Part shown: in pieces, positions 47,701-61,000 of the stretch
Numbering within the stretch: the stretch's first letter is position 1
How the letters are laid out: each line of letters opens with the position of its first letter
Assembly: GCF_001039355.2 (NCBI RefSeq)
Contig: NW_019773847.1
Coordinates: 285,394-349,393 of the forward strand
Direction: 5' to 3'
Source: Lingula anatina
Taxonomy: Eukaryota > Brachiopoda > Lingulata > Lingulida > Lingulidae
DNA: 64,000 bases
Made by a program: the position numbers and the translations under genes
Notes under the pieces: model-generated
Seen by the model: only the letters and a program-made list of their open reading frames with translations
Told to the model about the DNA's origin: nothing
Databases searched by the model: none

Positions 47701-50700
47701 CATACTGATCCAGATAAGTAAAACAAACTTTAAATGTGTAAAAAACACTTTAAAAAGTTTAAATATACAGAAGTAAATATAATAAATCCTGAAATCTTAT
47801 AAGTTCGAATTTTTCAACAATTTTTGTTATATAAATCCCCTTACTTTTCCAGGTATCTCTGAAATGGTCCTCCAGCAGCTTTATCAGCAGACAGAGCAAT
47901 CAGCAACTTATCACGCATGGTCCTACAAATAAAAATGATCACCTCTGTGAAAAGTGGATATAAGAAACAAATGGAAGAAAAAAATGAAATATGAAACAAA
48001 TACATAAGCATATTTATGCAGCATGGCAGTATGGTCAATGCCCCTTACCCTTAATTATGATAATTTTCCAAAAAATATTTTAAAATGTAATTAAAACAGT
48101 CGAAAAAAAATGTAATTCAGATTTACCCAGCCCCACCTTGCCCTTGTCCTCTGCACCCTTTTTTTAAAAGCCTACATCCACCAGAGATATCTTAATCTAA
48201 AGACATAATTTTCTCTGCCAACAAAGGAGGCTAGGCTTTAGTTGAAATTGGTTTCTTTAGTTGTGGACAATGCATCTCAAACAGTTCTTTGAAAATTTTG
48301 ATGAAATGAAGTGATTATAATTTCAAAAGAACCCTGGTCTCCTAAAATTTCAAAAGATTTTTTTAAAATTTCATTTTATATTATTTATTATTAACATTTT
48401 GCCTTGGCAGAAATCTGCATTGTTGAAATCCTCTCTTGCTGAATTCAAAATTATAGTAAGAAATACTGATTTACCTGTGTGGTGCTTTGGGTATAAACCT
48501 AACCCTGGCTGACCTAACTCTATCGTCCCATTGGCGGCCACTCTTGATAACAAAGTCCCACTGTCGTGTCTGGGCAATGTGAAGTATCTCATCTGGTTTC
48601 ACTGGCAGAGAGTTCACCACAGAGATGGAGGGAAGAAAGGAGGAAGACAATTCCTTGTTGGCTGCTGCGAGGTTTAAGTCACTGGCCATGAACTTGTACT
48701 TTTTAAGTTTAGAACTGAAAAAAAATTTCAAGAGAAAGTTGGTGAGTAAAGCATTTTTTTCAAATAAATTATTCATCATATTTTAGTGTGGCCATCTAAA
48801 ACAGGTTGTTAAGGATACAGATATAACATGTACTATCAGACTAAATTGAGTTTCATTTTGACTTATGCCATTTAAATGCATGACAACAATAAGTGGAAAA
48901 CAAACGTAACAGCACGTCTACATATATTTGTGCTTTTACAATATGAGAGTTTGGTTTAAAATCATTGAATATAATTAAATATTTTAACATTACATTTATA
49001 CTCATGTGTAAATACCTAAATCCTGTAAAAAGATTCCTAATATTGCCGAAAAGACGGGAATAAGAAACATTTAAACTGTCATTAATAAAAGTTTGAAAAA
49101 TTCAATCATAATTCAATAAATTTTAACTGATACAAGAAGCATTTGGGTCACGCTGGTTCATAGATTCTTATTTTCTGAGTGGGTTTGGACAGCTGATTAA
49201 GAGAAAATTGCTGAAACATCCAGATATATATACATCTTTTGCTATTAGATACAGGCCTAATGTGCATTATACATGTATACATTATTATAATCCATATTTA
49301 AAAAAACTGCTCCCTAACCTGAGTTCATCCATCCTCTCCTTGTGTATGAGGTATCTGGGCACCCAGTATGCTCTCAGTCTTCTCAGTACATTATACTGAG
49401 TACGGATAAAGATGGTGTGACTAAGACTGGAGCTGCTTGCTGTCTTCCTCAGCTGAATTTGGGCATCTTCTGTCAAGTTGATTTTGTACTTGTCCTGAAT
49501 GTCCCTGGGATAAAAAAATTAACAAAATTATTTGGTGTTTCATATAAATCTATTTGTCACTGTTGTTCTGTGGTTTATATGAAATGAATCTATAAATATA
49601 TGATGCCTAACCAACACATCAAGTTCATGTAGTAAAATAAAAACTTCAGATTAATTTTTTAAAATTTGATATAAATCTAAAAATCTATATCAAAATAAAC
49701 ACATTTCATTAATTCATATCAACTTTTTAAATATATCTCATATGCTCTTCACCTGAACAGCCTGTTTCTGACTGCCATGTTAGTCATATCATCATAATCT
49801 TCCATGGAATCTTTGAAGAATTCACAGTCAAGCCAGAAATTCAGAAGATGTATTCCGGAAGTATCTTGGAGGAAAGCTTTTAGATCCTCAAAACCAACCA
49901 ACTAAAAAGATAAAAAAGAAGAATTTATAACAATATATATGTATAGCAAACAACTGAAAAAACTTCATCTCACAGCAATATATGCTGTCAAAGCATGTGT
50001 CCAAATTAAAAGTAAATTTCCATTACAACACCTAATAAAATTGGTTATCTAATCACAAATGACATCAAAGTGTACTCACTGTACTGAGCACCATTTCTTT
50101 CATCTGCTGTAGAGTCATGTTATGTTTTCCCTCCAGTTTGCGGACATCTGTCTCTGTCTGTTGCTCGCTGACAACTTCCTCATTGAAGGCGACATAAACC
50201 TCTCCATCTACATCATCAGGTTCCTCTTCGCCAAATATGGCATCAAAGTCACTGTACGTTGGTATCCTCATGAACTCATTGTAGTTCACTGGAGCAGAGA
50301 TAGCCCTGGAAATTGTCAAAATGTAAAACATAAATGTCATCATCAAAATTTTAACAAAATCTTTAACAAGATTTTATTTTTCACATTTTATTATTTTTAG
50401 TAACATGACAGACAAGAGTTTTGGGATCTGTGATTTGGATCCAACCCATATATTACAATATGAACATATTGCAATTATAATCTGAACAAAACCACTGTTC
50501 CTCCATCAGTTAGATGTTTTAGTAATTTTTTTCAATTTCATAGAATACTTCACTGGAAAAGCATTATCTATTTTTTATCATTCAATATAAAACTCACATT
50601 AATTCTCATGTATATGATTCTAGAGCAAGTGGAAAATACTGATACCTTTTATTTTTCTCTCTCTTTGAGAATTTGCTCAATGTTGTGCTATCTCTAGTCT

Positions 50701-53700
50701 GTTTTGATAAGCTCCTTTCTTTTGATTTTTTCTCATTAGAAGGGTAAGCTGAAAATAATAAGGCTTTATAATTAAACCATTTTTAAAACAAAACATAAAA
50801 GTATGTATAATACATATGATAAACATTAATTTTAGGAACTAGAAATATATACTGCTTTTACTTAAGAATTGGAAGAAGTCATCACAATGATTTAAAAAAT
50901 GTCCAAATCTTCTGATCAATTTGGAAATATAGGCAAATAACCCATATTGCCTCATCATCTTCCCGGGCATTACAAAATCCTTACCCTGTATGTTTTCCTT
51001 AATGGTAGCTTCAGTTTCAGTAGTTTAAAAAAGTTTTTAAAGTTTATATGAAATCCATACCTTGCTCGTTTTCATTGATGGAAGCTAAAGTTTCAGTTCT
51101 AGTAGTTAGAGTTTTCTCCAGCTCCAGAGAAGTCCCCATGCCCGAGTCTGTTACTCCCTGGAAGCCAAGGCCTGGAGTCTGAGACTGAGAGGGGCCCCTG
51201 TAAAACACATTTCAATCAATATAGACAACAAACAAAGGTAGAAATTCAATAAGATAAAATACATGCTCATTGCACCCTGGGTTTCAGAGGTCACGAGAAA
51301 CTTGTCTCTCTATTATCTCTATCTCTATTATCTCTATTTTTCAAATTCCACTACCTGTTAACTGGAAACATAGTAGAGAGTTCAGATTCAAGAGACTTCT
51401 GAAACTCTGGCCAACTCTCTGGTACAGTACGTGTAATCACAGTACTAAGTAGGTTCCAATATGAGGTGAATCCTAGCTTTGTCTCAGTTGAAGAGACTAC
51501 ATAGGTTTATTGTGTAACACCAAAGTTTTCATCAATAATTAAAATGTTTTTTTTCTCTGTTTTGTTTGTTATTTATTTTATAATGTGTACATTATCTATG
51601 ATTTTTAATCATATTCCAGAATAACACATGAAAATATTATTCTGTGGAATATCACAAACATCAACAAGTGTTTTATTTCTTATCTTATTACCTAGATTTC
51701 TTGCCAGAAGCACTTTTAGGTGTCTTGCTGTTGTCCTCCAGTCTCCTTCTGTTGTCTGTCATGTCATCCAGATACCACTGGTCTCCAGTCGATGACGCTG
51801 ACATTTCACCTGGAACAACAGGACACATTACTGTCATGTATCATGTCCATAGTGTCACACTCTCACTGCTTGCTGGCACTTTATCTAACTTTGTCAGATC
51901 TATTGAGGATTCTATATGATACTACAAATGAGAATCAAAATAGGTTGTGAGAACCCTCTTGAATGGAAAAAAGGCTGGCTAGCAAAACATAAAAAAAAGA
52001 AAAATAGGTAAGAGTATGTAAGTTTTTACACATTTAGATCATAAAAATGGAAATAAGTCAAATATAATATTATATAAAATCATGGGTTGTTGTTTTAGCA
52101 AGGGACTTAGAGCTGCATAATTCTTCTAGAAATATCTAAAGGCATGCCATGCATGTTAGACCTTTATATAGCAAAAAAAAAAAAAAAAAACCCTATCCAA
52201 AACCATTGAGAAAGTTATGACCTATAAATTTGTTTTCAAGCCTTAAACTTCTAGTTTAACCATCACAAGTGAAATTCAGCTGTCTCCATTATTAGAGTGT
52301 CTCAAATAAAAGAAGAAACTAGAGCTAAAAAAACAGGCTTATGAATTGTAATTCTGTGAACAGTTTGAATATGGTATACCATACTGAAATCTCCTGCTGG
52401 AATGTTATTTTTACTATATAAAGGTCACTGTGTGGCTTTAAACTACACTTACCCAAACCCAACTTGGGTGGCAGACTTAGTGCCCTACTGCCTGGCCTCT
52501 CATATCTATATAGAGCCGACTTCCTCACTTCAGTCCAGCTGATATTGTCTTCATAGTCAGATGCTTCATTGGCACTGTTGTCAGCACTGTTACTGAGACT
52601 GGACACAGAGGTCCCCGTCTGGCGACTGTACCCTCTCAGGGCATTACTGCTCACTCTTCCCGCGGAATACCTGTCGTCAAGGCTACGCAGAAGGAGCTTG
52701 CACAGCTTGAACTCACGGAAGAGTTTGGTTCTATAGTTTGAGAAAAATTATAAAAGATATCAATAAATACTGACTGAAATAATGCATTACCTAGGTATCT
52801 AGTGCAGCTATATATCTAATCAAAAATCAGTTTGTTCCTCTAGCATTTAAGCAGCTGGCATTAAAAAACCAATTAAAATTAGAAAAAAGTAAAAGTTTAC
52901 ATCAAGAGAAATTATTCAATGTATCAAATTATCTCTATCTTCTGATCCACTTCATTTTTATTCTATCAAACATATCAGTTTCTTCACAACTTGACAACAT
53001 AACCTATCCATGATAATGACAACCCATTTAGTAATCTTTTTGGTCTGCACACTGCCCATTTAACCCACCTCAGAAATAAAGGCAATCTTTCTTGTTTGGC
53101 CCATTCTAGCATATGTTCCCTCTCTTCATCAGTGGCACCATACGGAGCATGATCTGGGAGCACCACACTACTGTTAACACTGCTGTAGGAGCCTTCAACC
53201 TCACGGAACGTACCAGTTAGTCGGTCATAGTAGAAGGCTTGTGGAAACGCCTGCAAAATTGTCGACCCATTAATTTTTTTCATTCAGTTTATCTCAACAT
53301 GATAATATTATTTCAAAATGTACCTAAAATTATTAATGTTTTGGAAAGAATTCATATCATAATGTTAAACAGTCCATTATCAAACCTTTAGGCTGAAATT
53401 CAGATCAAATTTACACAATTCTGTTTCCTTTGTACTGTAAAACACTCAAACATATTATAATAGAATTTTAAATTTATGAGAAAAGACATCCATAAACCTG
53501 CTGGATATAAGGTATAAAATAATTGCTTAAGTATATATATCAAAGTTGTCACCTCTACCAGGCTAACATATTCTGCACATTAATACTGGTTCTGTATAGG
53601 GTACTGTACATGTAAGTATGCCCAGCTTTCTTTCTTGTGAACATTGTACATTCTCAGTTACATGTGCCTACATGTACACATTTAATTATTAAATATAATT

Positions 53701-54371
53701 TAAAACCAAAAATGGAGGTTGATTTTTCTTTGCCACAAATTACATATCTGCTACAAGTACAGTAAAATAGAGATCTCCAATTTAATTTTATCTGTAATAT
53801 CTGCACTCACAGGAAGGGCTAGGAATGCATTGAAATAGTCCAGAAACAAGTCATCATAGGCCAAGAGATCTTCCAAGTTTTCTTCACTTAAGTCAACAGC
53901 TGTAACAAAAAATACAAATCATATCACCTACTGTTTTAATACAAAAGTCGATCATTCTTTATATATATTTAAAATAAAAGCATGCACTGCTGTGATATCA
54001 AAATTGCTCAAATTTCTGCTGATATATATATATTCATAATCATGAATTTAATACAGAGAATACTGAATAAATTGTTACATTTAATAAACTGCGCATCATA
54101 TTTGATACAAATATAAATATATATCTTTTTATAGATTTTATAAACCACAATTTAATTATTAAGGAGACTGAATTTGAACGACTACTAATATGGCTTACAC
54201 ACTGTACCTTATTATCCAGGGCACAGCTTAAAAACATTCTTCAGACATTCAAAATAAAGACAGAGATTAACAAATACCTGCTTTTACAATTCTGAGAAAT
54301 AGAAATGACAAACAACTTTGACAGTCTAGTTTTAAATATTTTATTCCGTACAAAGTTTAAGTACCTTTCAT
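33897..54371 (-). CDS. RGS22: RGS22-like regulator of G-protein signalling with four RGS-type regions
   Basis: Start ATGAAAG at 54,371-54,365, then exons at 53,899-53,811; 53,250-53,069; 52,730-52,453; 51,809-51,692; 51,197-51,061; 50,748-50,646; 50,305-50,080; 49,901-49,753; 49,504-49,319; 48,714-48,475; 47,922-47,845; 47,444-47,287; 46,887-46,728; 46,022-45,903; 43,886-43,667; 43,286-43,129; 42,856-42,707; 42,414-42,252; 41,994-41,875; 41,164-41,090; 40,418-40,314; 39,230-39,039; 38,753-38,655; 38,392-38,209; 38,073-37,928; 36,893-36,752. All 27 join in phase, about 1,328 codons; vertebrate RGS22 is about 1,260. The N-terminus (AYDDLFLDYFNAFLALPAF) and late segment (SNIPPALQIGI, LLPWWAGFIRQY) match RGS22. 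RGS-type regions lie near residues 381-491, 572-703, 850-960 and 1,074-1,232. RGS domains bind G-alpha and speed GTP hydrolysis; RGS22 is known as a testis-enriched member. Exon 16 is strongly basic and helical (KKKKALERRKKMEKERRKAL). The ending is unresolved. Confidence 0.88.
36110..36297 (-). other. Alternative terminal or linking exon of the RGS22-like gene
   Basis: Acceptor ttttgccag is followed by a frame compatible with the phase-1 end of the 36,752 exon. It runs 62 codons (LHFLVQNTWCRTSQ ... VVFHVR) to TAG. A use of the internal donor CTT/gtatgg at about 36,146 would end in phase 0 and allow joining to the exon at 33,998. I recognise no domain and cannot choose between these. Confidence 0.35.
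41711..41750. repeat. (TAA)n microsatellite
   Basis: About 13 trinucleotide units in an intron of the RGS22-like gene. Confidence 0.95.
45296..45330. repeat. (AAAT)n microsatellite
   Basis: Tandem AAAT/AATA tetranucleotides in the intron between the 45,903 and 43,886 exons of the RGS22-like gene. Confidence 0.9.
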
Positions 54372-55303
54372 TGCTGCAGGTGCTTCTGTCCACGGTAGCT
54401 GGGACTAGGTGGTCTTAAAACGAACCTTTTTATCCGATTGGGCACAGATTTTTGGGCAACGACGTTACTCTTCTTACAGATGTAAAGATTTATGCTATAT
54501 CTCCACTCTTAAGGTTTGCAACATCCTCTTATTACAAAGTTTAGGCCTTTCCAGGAGTCTCCGTTGCTAAGGATGGGTGCCGCCATGTTGCTGCTGTGGC
54601 TGTTCCAGAATACTCCCTCCGTGACAAAGCTGTTATATGACCCACGTGCACCCGCACGTTTCCCTAGTTATAGCATAAATACTTTCGCAATTTCCGACAC
54701 TAATACCCTCGTCACAATAGTGGTATGAGCTAGAAGTCGTCGGAATGAAAAATCTTTTTCTAACTCTTTTATATCTAATGAAAAGTACATTAAAAATTCT
54801 GAGAGCATCCCCGAATGTTTTACTCATGCATGCCCATTGAATATCAGATGGTGCATTGTACAGTATTCTAACCTGTGCAACTGCACCATGACTGTATTCT
54901 TCATATTTAAGAGTCAGTTCTACAAGTTTGAACAAAATCGGTCAAACGGTTTTAATTTCCACTAACATTCTACTGTCATTTCTGAAAGAGCACGGTGTCA
55001 TTGTTGATGGCTGTGTACAGACATGATGGTTTGTAATGTACATACTAAAGGAAAATGTTTTACTATTTTTTTTGTTTGCATTCCCCAGTGTCGCAGACAA
55101 ATGGACTTCAGTCCAAAAAGTATATACTTGTGCTGTCATTATATTCAAGGGTTGAGACTGGTCAACCAATGTCTAACTCAATCATTGTCTAACTTCAAAT
55201 ACATGAACTTGCTGTTTCCTAGCCCCCATTTCCCCTAGATACATGGCCATGTGTACAAATAAAACGCAAAAAACACAGGTTATGGAGAAAACACCATATC
55301 CTT
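54372..55303 (-). promoter_or_regulatory. 5' UTR and promoter region of the RGS22-like gene
   Basis: The 930 bases between the RGS22-like start codon and the candidate HIF poly(A) signal must contain the 5' UTR and promoter. Around 54,400-54,660 the base composition is more GC-balanced than surrounding DNA. No TATA box was assigned. Confidence 0.4.
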
Positions 55304-55309
55304 TTTATT
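55304..55309 (-). promoter_or_regulatory. Candidate polyadenylation signal of the HIF-alpha gene
   Basis: AATAAA on the minus strand (gaaataaaaag), 2.8 kb after the HIF stop. A long AT-rich 3' UTR would fit this family, but nearer signals exist. Confidence 0.3.
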
Positions 55310-58082
55310 TCATAGTGATACAGACAAGACGCATTCAGTGCCACGTTGACATCAATTCACTGTGTAAAATAATTACAAAAATGAACAATTCACTGAACCA
55401 AATAAATAAAAACACTGAAAGTAGATCCTTTTTTAAAAATAAAAACAGACTGGTTCAACCTTTACATGTAATAAAAGAAATCGATGGTATCTGATCTCAA
55501 AATGTGTTTTTTTTTGTCTTACATACTCTGTATCTAACAATGCTAGATCAAAAGTCAACTCTGTCTCCATTAAACATGAATGAGACAATAATCATACTTC
55601 TCACCTTAAATTTGAATGAGACTCATTAATGCATTTTATCAAAAGCAAAGAACTCAAGTTATTAATGAAAAATGCATTCTAAAACAATTCATTTCTTGAA
55701 TAATTGTTATAATTTTACAAAAAAAAAAAAAAAATTTTAGTTCATGTCTGAAACTAATTCACTAAAGAGGTTAAAGAACAATGATGCAGTTTCTCCATAA
55801 GGTATTTAATATTATCTAAAATATATTGTATTTTACATGTGATATTAACTGTGGTAAAGTAGATTTCTGTTCAACATGAACAGCAATTTATCAAAAGCAT
55901 GTTGCACAGGTATGAACTATTTTTTTTTTCAAATATACACGTTAAGCTTAACTGTCTCAGAATCACTTATGATATACAACAAAGATTTACATGTAACATT
56001 ATCTGTAGCATGTCACTTGATCTGGATGGGGGGGGGGGGGGGACTGAAAATCGAATAGTTGTTAAACTTTTTGATGGCATATATTCTTTGATTGCTAAAT
56101 CTTTCATAACTTTTAACCAAAAACAACATCTAATTGACAGACAGAATATTAGCTATGTGGACTGTACATAAAGGCTGAAACAAATATTAAAATGTTTTTA
56201 TATACTTAATAATAATAATAACAACGATAATATAAAGCATACCAAGCATGCATGCACAAGTATCTACATTTTATGGAGATAATCCATCTTGCATCATTCC
56301 ATAAATTGTGGGTAAAAGATTTTCCATTTTAGACCAATGCTTTCTATAGAATTTTATGCTGTAGTGAAAAGTTTACCAAACAAACTGGATTCAATTTCAA
56401 CTTGATATTGAATGAATTCAGCAAAAACTGGTAGAATAAATAGTGTGTGTGCAAAGTCAAGTTCAGCATTACCAGCATGACACGGCAGTTGAACTGAAAA
56501 GGAAATTACCAAATAAATAAAAACAATGCCCTTTGCGATAAAATTGATAAATAAACTTCACATATACAATAAAATATATCTTAGCATATGCATGTAGGTG
56601 CAGGCCACATATACTTCTCTTATACCTGCACTATAAAGCTTACATATACAGCTTAGCTAAGCAGATGCTTATAAATACCAACTGTTATCCTAGTTAAAAG
56701 ACCTACACTGTTCAAGTGTACGTACAAAAAGTTTATATACCAGGCTAAACTCTTATATATTATTTCAAGGTGCTCTACCAGAGTAATAGATGTAATATGC
56801 AACACTTAAAATTGTCACTAATAAAGTTAATAGAGCGAACTTAAACTCCTCTCAAAACTCCAGTCAATAGATTGAATCTATTGACAGACTGCATCAGACA
56901 AATCCACTACCTTTACACTTATTTCGAAAATCCTTGTTACGAAAAACAACAATCCAAAAATAATGGTCTGGTGCCCACATCTTAGCAGTACATTAAAATA
57001 GTGCTAAAAGACCATGGGATCAGAGTCTGTTTATATTATTATCATATAAGATGTAAAGATAATTGTCGAAGCAACACAATTCCTTTAACTTTTAATCTGA
57101 ATCCTTTCTTTAACAAGCACTTGAACTCAAAAACAAAAAAGCACTGACAAATCTCTTTTCCTGTTCCTGCATCTCAGTATTTACAAGTCCAATCACCATC
57201 TCACACCATGACAATCAAACTTAATACAATTATAACTTCAATATATAATGTATAGAAATCATACCATTTTTCACTTAAACAATTTACAATAGTAAAGGTT
57301 AATGTGCTTTAGACAGCTACAGATATTGATCCCTCCTGTAAATGTCAAGTGTATTTGTTGTGTTATTCGAGTTGTCCAATCTGGCAGTTACCAACCTCTT
57401 ATCATTGTCACTATAGGCCACTTGTGTCAGGTGCTAACAGCCTCCCTGTAGTGTCAACTGACAGTCACAACTACTTTATAGAAATGGCACATGTGCCAAA
57501 TGCCTTACACGTCACTTAACATACAAGTTTCAGCTAATTTCAATTGTGTATCATCAGGTATCAGGAGTCAACAAACTGCATCAAGTGACAAGTCAGGAAG
57601 CAACACTAGTGTCAAAACCACCTGTGTCAAATATAATCAGGCACTAGCATTCATGTCACTTGACAGTCAAAATGAAAAGGGTGTCACCAACTGTTAATAA
57701 CCACCAATATTGTCACATGTTACCTGTGTCACATAGCAAGCACTAACTGTAAGTGATCCCAGTGTCACCAAATGTCAGTGTATCACGGGTTAAGGAACCA
57801 AGTTTAATTAGGTATAAAGTTTGTCACCCAGGATATGGAAATATGTTGCAAATTTTGTGAATGAGATCACATTTACAGCAAGGAGTATGTGTGCTCATTT
57901 CGGCAGCTTGGTAGCATAATTCGGCCTATGAGCATGTTGCGTATATTCAGTATGAGATCAGTGGAATACAAGACCTATACCAGGTTATAAGACTTATACA
58001 AGGTTACAAGACTAATTACACCTGGTTTCTATTAACTTGTACCCTTTTAGAATAGCTGTAGCACTCAGACAATGGTGACCAG
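55310..58082 (-). other. Probable 3' UTR of the HIF-alpha gene
   Basis: No exon with domain pattern was found. It contains a G run (56,028-56,042) and, between about 57,330 and 57,790, many copies of TGTCA on the plus strand, that is UGACA in the transcript. Confidence 0.45.
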
Positions 58083-61000
58083 CTAGAAGTGGTGGTGGTG
58101 GTGGTGGTGGTGCCCACCACTGGCAGAGGAGGAAGAATCCAGTGCTTTCAACAGTTCTTCTCCACTGAGCAAGTGTGCCACATGTGCTGTCATTGGAGGA
58201 GCCGTGTTCATCTCAATATCGGTTTCAGTTATGGATGGAAATAGATCATGTCGCTGCTGTGGGTGGTGGTGGTGATGGTTGCTATGTTCATGATGGGGGC
58301 CCCATGTCTGTGAAGAAAAATGTAGAAAACTTAACATTGAAAAAAATAAAGGAACAAAGGTGTTCAAGTCTTACAGGTCTAACATTACCAGTATGTGTAT
58401 ATATCGCCCTGCATATAAATATGTATATGGCTGATGTTAGAGCTACACTGCATGAGCATCACAGTGCATTATGCCTATATGTTAGTACATCTGATATTAC
58501 TGAGATCTCTATGGAAATGGAAGTATGCATTCAGTATTACTACCTTTTCCTAGAATCTAGTCCAGTCAGTGCTGTGGAGACTGAGAACTCTGCAAAGAGA
58601 ACCACACAAAGGAGAACATATAGAGTGCAAGCAGGTTATATTCCAGTGGCATAATATCAGGTGCAAAAAACACAGACAAAAGGAGAGCTCAGACAGAGAT
58701 TAACCTGATCGAATAAAACTTTAGATGAAGTTACAGGGGCAATCTAATAATCTGTGTCTGAACCTGTCTCAAAACATTGCTGCTTTATTTGAAAACCTCA
58801 ATCACAAAAAAAAAAAAAAAAAAACAATACAAAATCATTCACCTCCTGCAACATCATTTTTAGTAAACCCCTTTAACCAAGAAAAATCTATCCCAACTGG
58901 CTAGCATAGCTTTCACACTGCCCTGTACAGATGCCCAGTGCAATACAATGATTTCAGCATTGTGAACCAAAAGATGGCAGCACCTGCAGAGATATCTTTG
59001 GTATACAATCGTCAAATTCTTTTTTTTTTTCCAATATATCAGGTGCATCGGTTGTAAGGGATATTTCATAAAAGCAGACAACACTCGATCACATAACTAG
59101 AATAATAAATGACTCAAAGCAACAAAGCAACAAAAAGCAAAATTCAAATGTTACCAGCATCAACATGCAAGGATGGCTGCCATTCTACAGAAAGAAAGAT
59201 GGCTCAGAGAAAGAAGACAGAATGATGCACAGTGTAAAATTATAAAGAAATCGCAATCTTTTCTTTATGGGCAATTGACCATTAAAGCATTTTATCAAGA
59301 GCAATAGTGAATAACATTTTTTTAATCACTGACTGGACCAATCAATATTTATTAGTAGCTGATTTGACAAAATATTAAATTTGGAGACTAATACCATGCA
59401 GAAGTGATACTTGATTTTTAAAATTTCCAATTCAAAAATTTATAACATGTTGAATTGACAAATGAATTCTAGAGAACTCTTATGTACAAAGACTAACAAA
59501 ACTTGAAATACCTAAAATATGTTATACTACAAGTAAAACATGATTTAAGATTCAAACTTTAAGTCTTTCTATCAATTGGTCTAAATATCACTTTGCCTCC
59601 CCCCCCCCCCAAAAAAAAAAAAAAAAAGTAATTTAAAGTATAATAAATAAGGTTGGCATTGCCACAATATTTTTAGTGTTTACAACTAGGTTTGATAATG
59701 TACTTATTATGGAACATTGGAGCAGTGAAAAAATCCTGAACATCACCGAGTTCTCATCTAAACCCAATCTCAGCCCAGTAAGAATACCATTATAGACTAT
59801 ATATAACACATCACGTTGAGTTGTGCCCCAGTTGCTACACAAATTTCAATTACAGAGATATCATTCAAAGTAAACGTGATTTCTTGCATGTCCTGTGGTT
59901 CGTGCATCAAAAATTTAGACAGAAGAAGAACAGTTTGTGGTTAGAGTTTAGTAAGTTTAAGGAAGGGAGTGCAAATTTCAAGGACTTTGTTGATTATATA
60001 CTAAATAGTTGACTTGTTCAATTCCACTTCCTCAATTAAAAAAATCAAATGTGGTTGATTTTTTTCATCAAAAAATTGGCATTAAGGACTGTTTAATCAT
60101 AATGAATTAAAGAAATGTAAAAACCAAATCAAGCTAATTGACTCAGAACATAAATTAATTGAAAGGTGCTAAATGAATTTCAATTTAGTTCTTGCATGAA
60201 GAGGCAGCAGATGAAATTGCTTTGCCCTATAGCTAATACTAGTTAAATAAAATCAAACTGAAAACACAAGGTCAAATTTTTTACACTAAAAGCAATTTTA
60301 GTTAATCATAGCAACATTTAATTTTATTATCTAGTCAAAAAAACATCAGATGTGAAGTTCAGAAAGTTTAATGTTACACTAAACTATAATTACATCCACC
60401 TTCAGATTAAGAGAGGTAAATTGAATGTTACAGTAAATTATAATTATACATTTGCACACCAATTAGATAGAAATGGTCCACTAAAAAGCAATCCTGAATA
60501 CTTCTCAAGAGAAAAAAATATTTCAGAACCTAAAATTTTAAAGATTTTGAACAATTTATTGTAAAATTGTTAAAAGCAGAGGATAACTTTGCTAAGGTAT
60601 ATCTGAGGAAAAAATAAAGCTCGATCCCACAAGATCTATCATTCTAAGAAACCAAATACCAGAGAAAATACTTCAGACACAACCTGTGTTAGGACAGCTT
60701 TTATCAATCATATAATATATATCATCTAATTATCAATGTTTACCTCATGTTTATCATATCTTCTAGCCATAAGCACTTGCTGGGTTGGTCTGATCAGTTT
60801 CTGATGGGTGGTCTGCGGCTGCTGGGAATGAACTCTGTAGCCATAGTTTTGGTCCTCCCCACGCAGGAGAAGGTTCATAAGAACAGTGCTCTTCTGATCT
60901 TGTTCTGAAGCTAAAAAAGATGCAGCAGTTGTCAAGAGGCTAACTGATATTTTTCATAGCATGGTTTATTTTGTTTATATCAATGGCCATGTTTACTAAC

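Noticed and set aside
58175-58654. 159-codon plus-strand frame overlapping the HIF last exon
   Set aside because: It is antisense to the transactivation domain exon and extends into intron sequence; no domain pattern.
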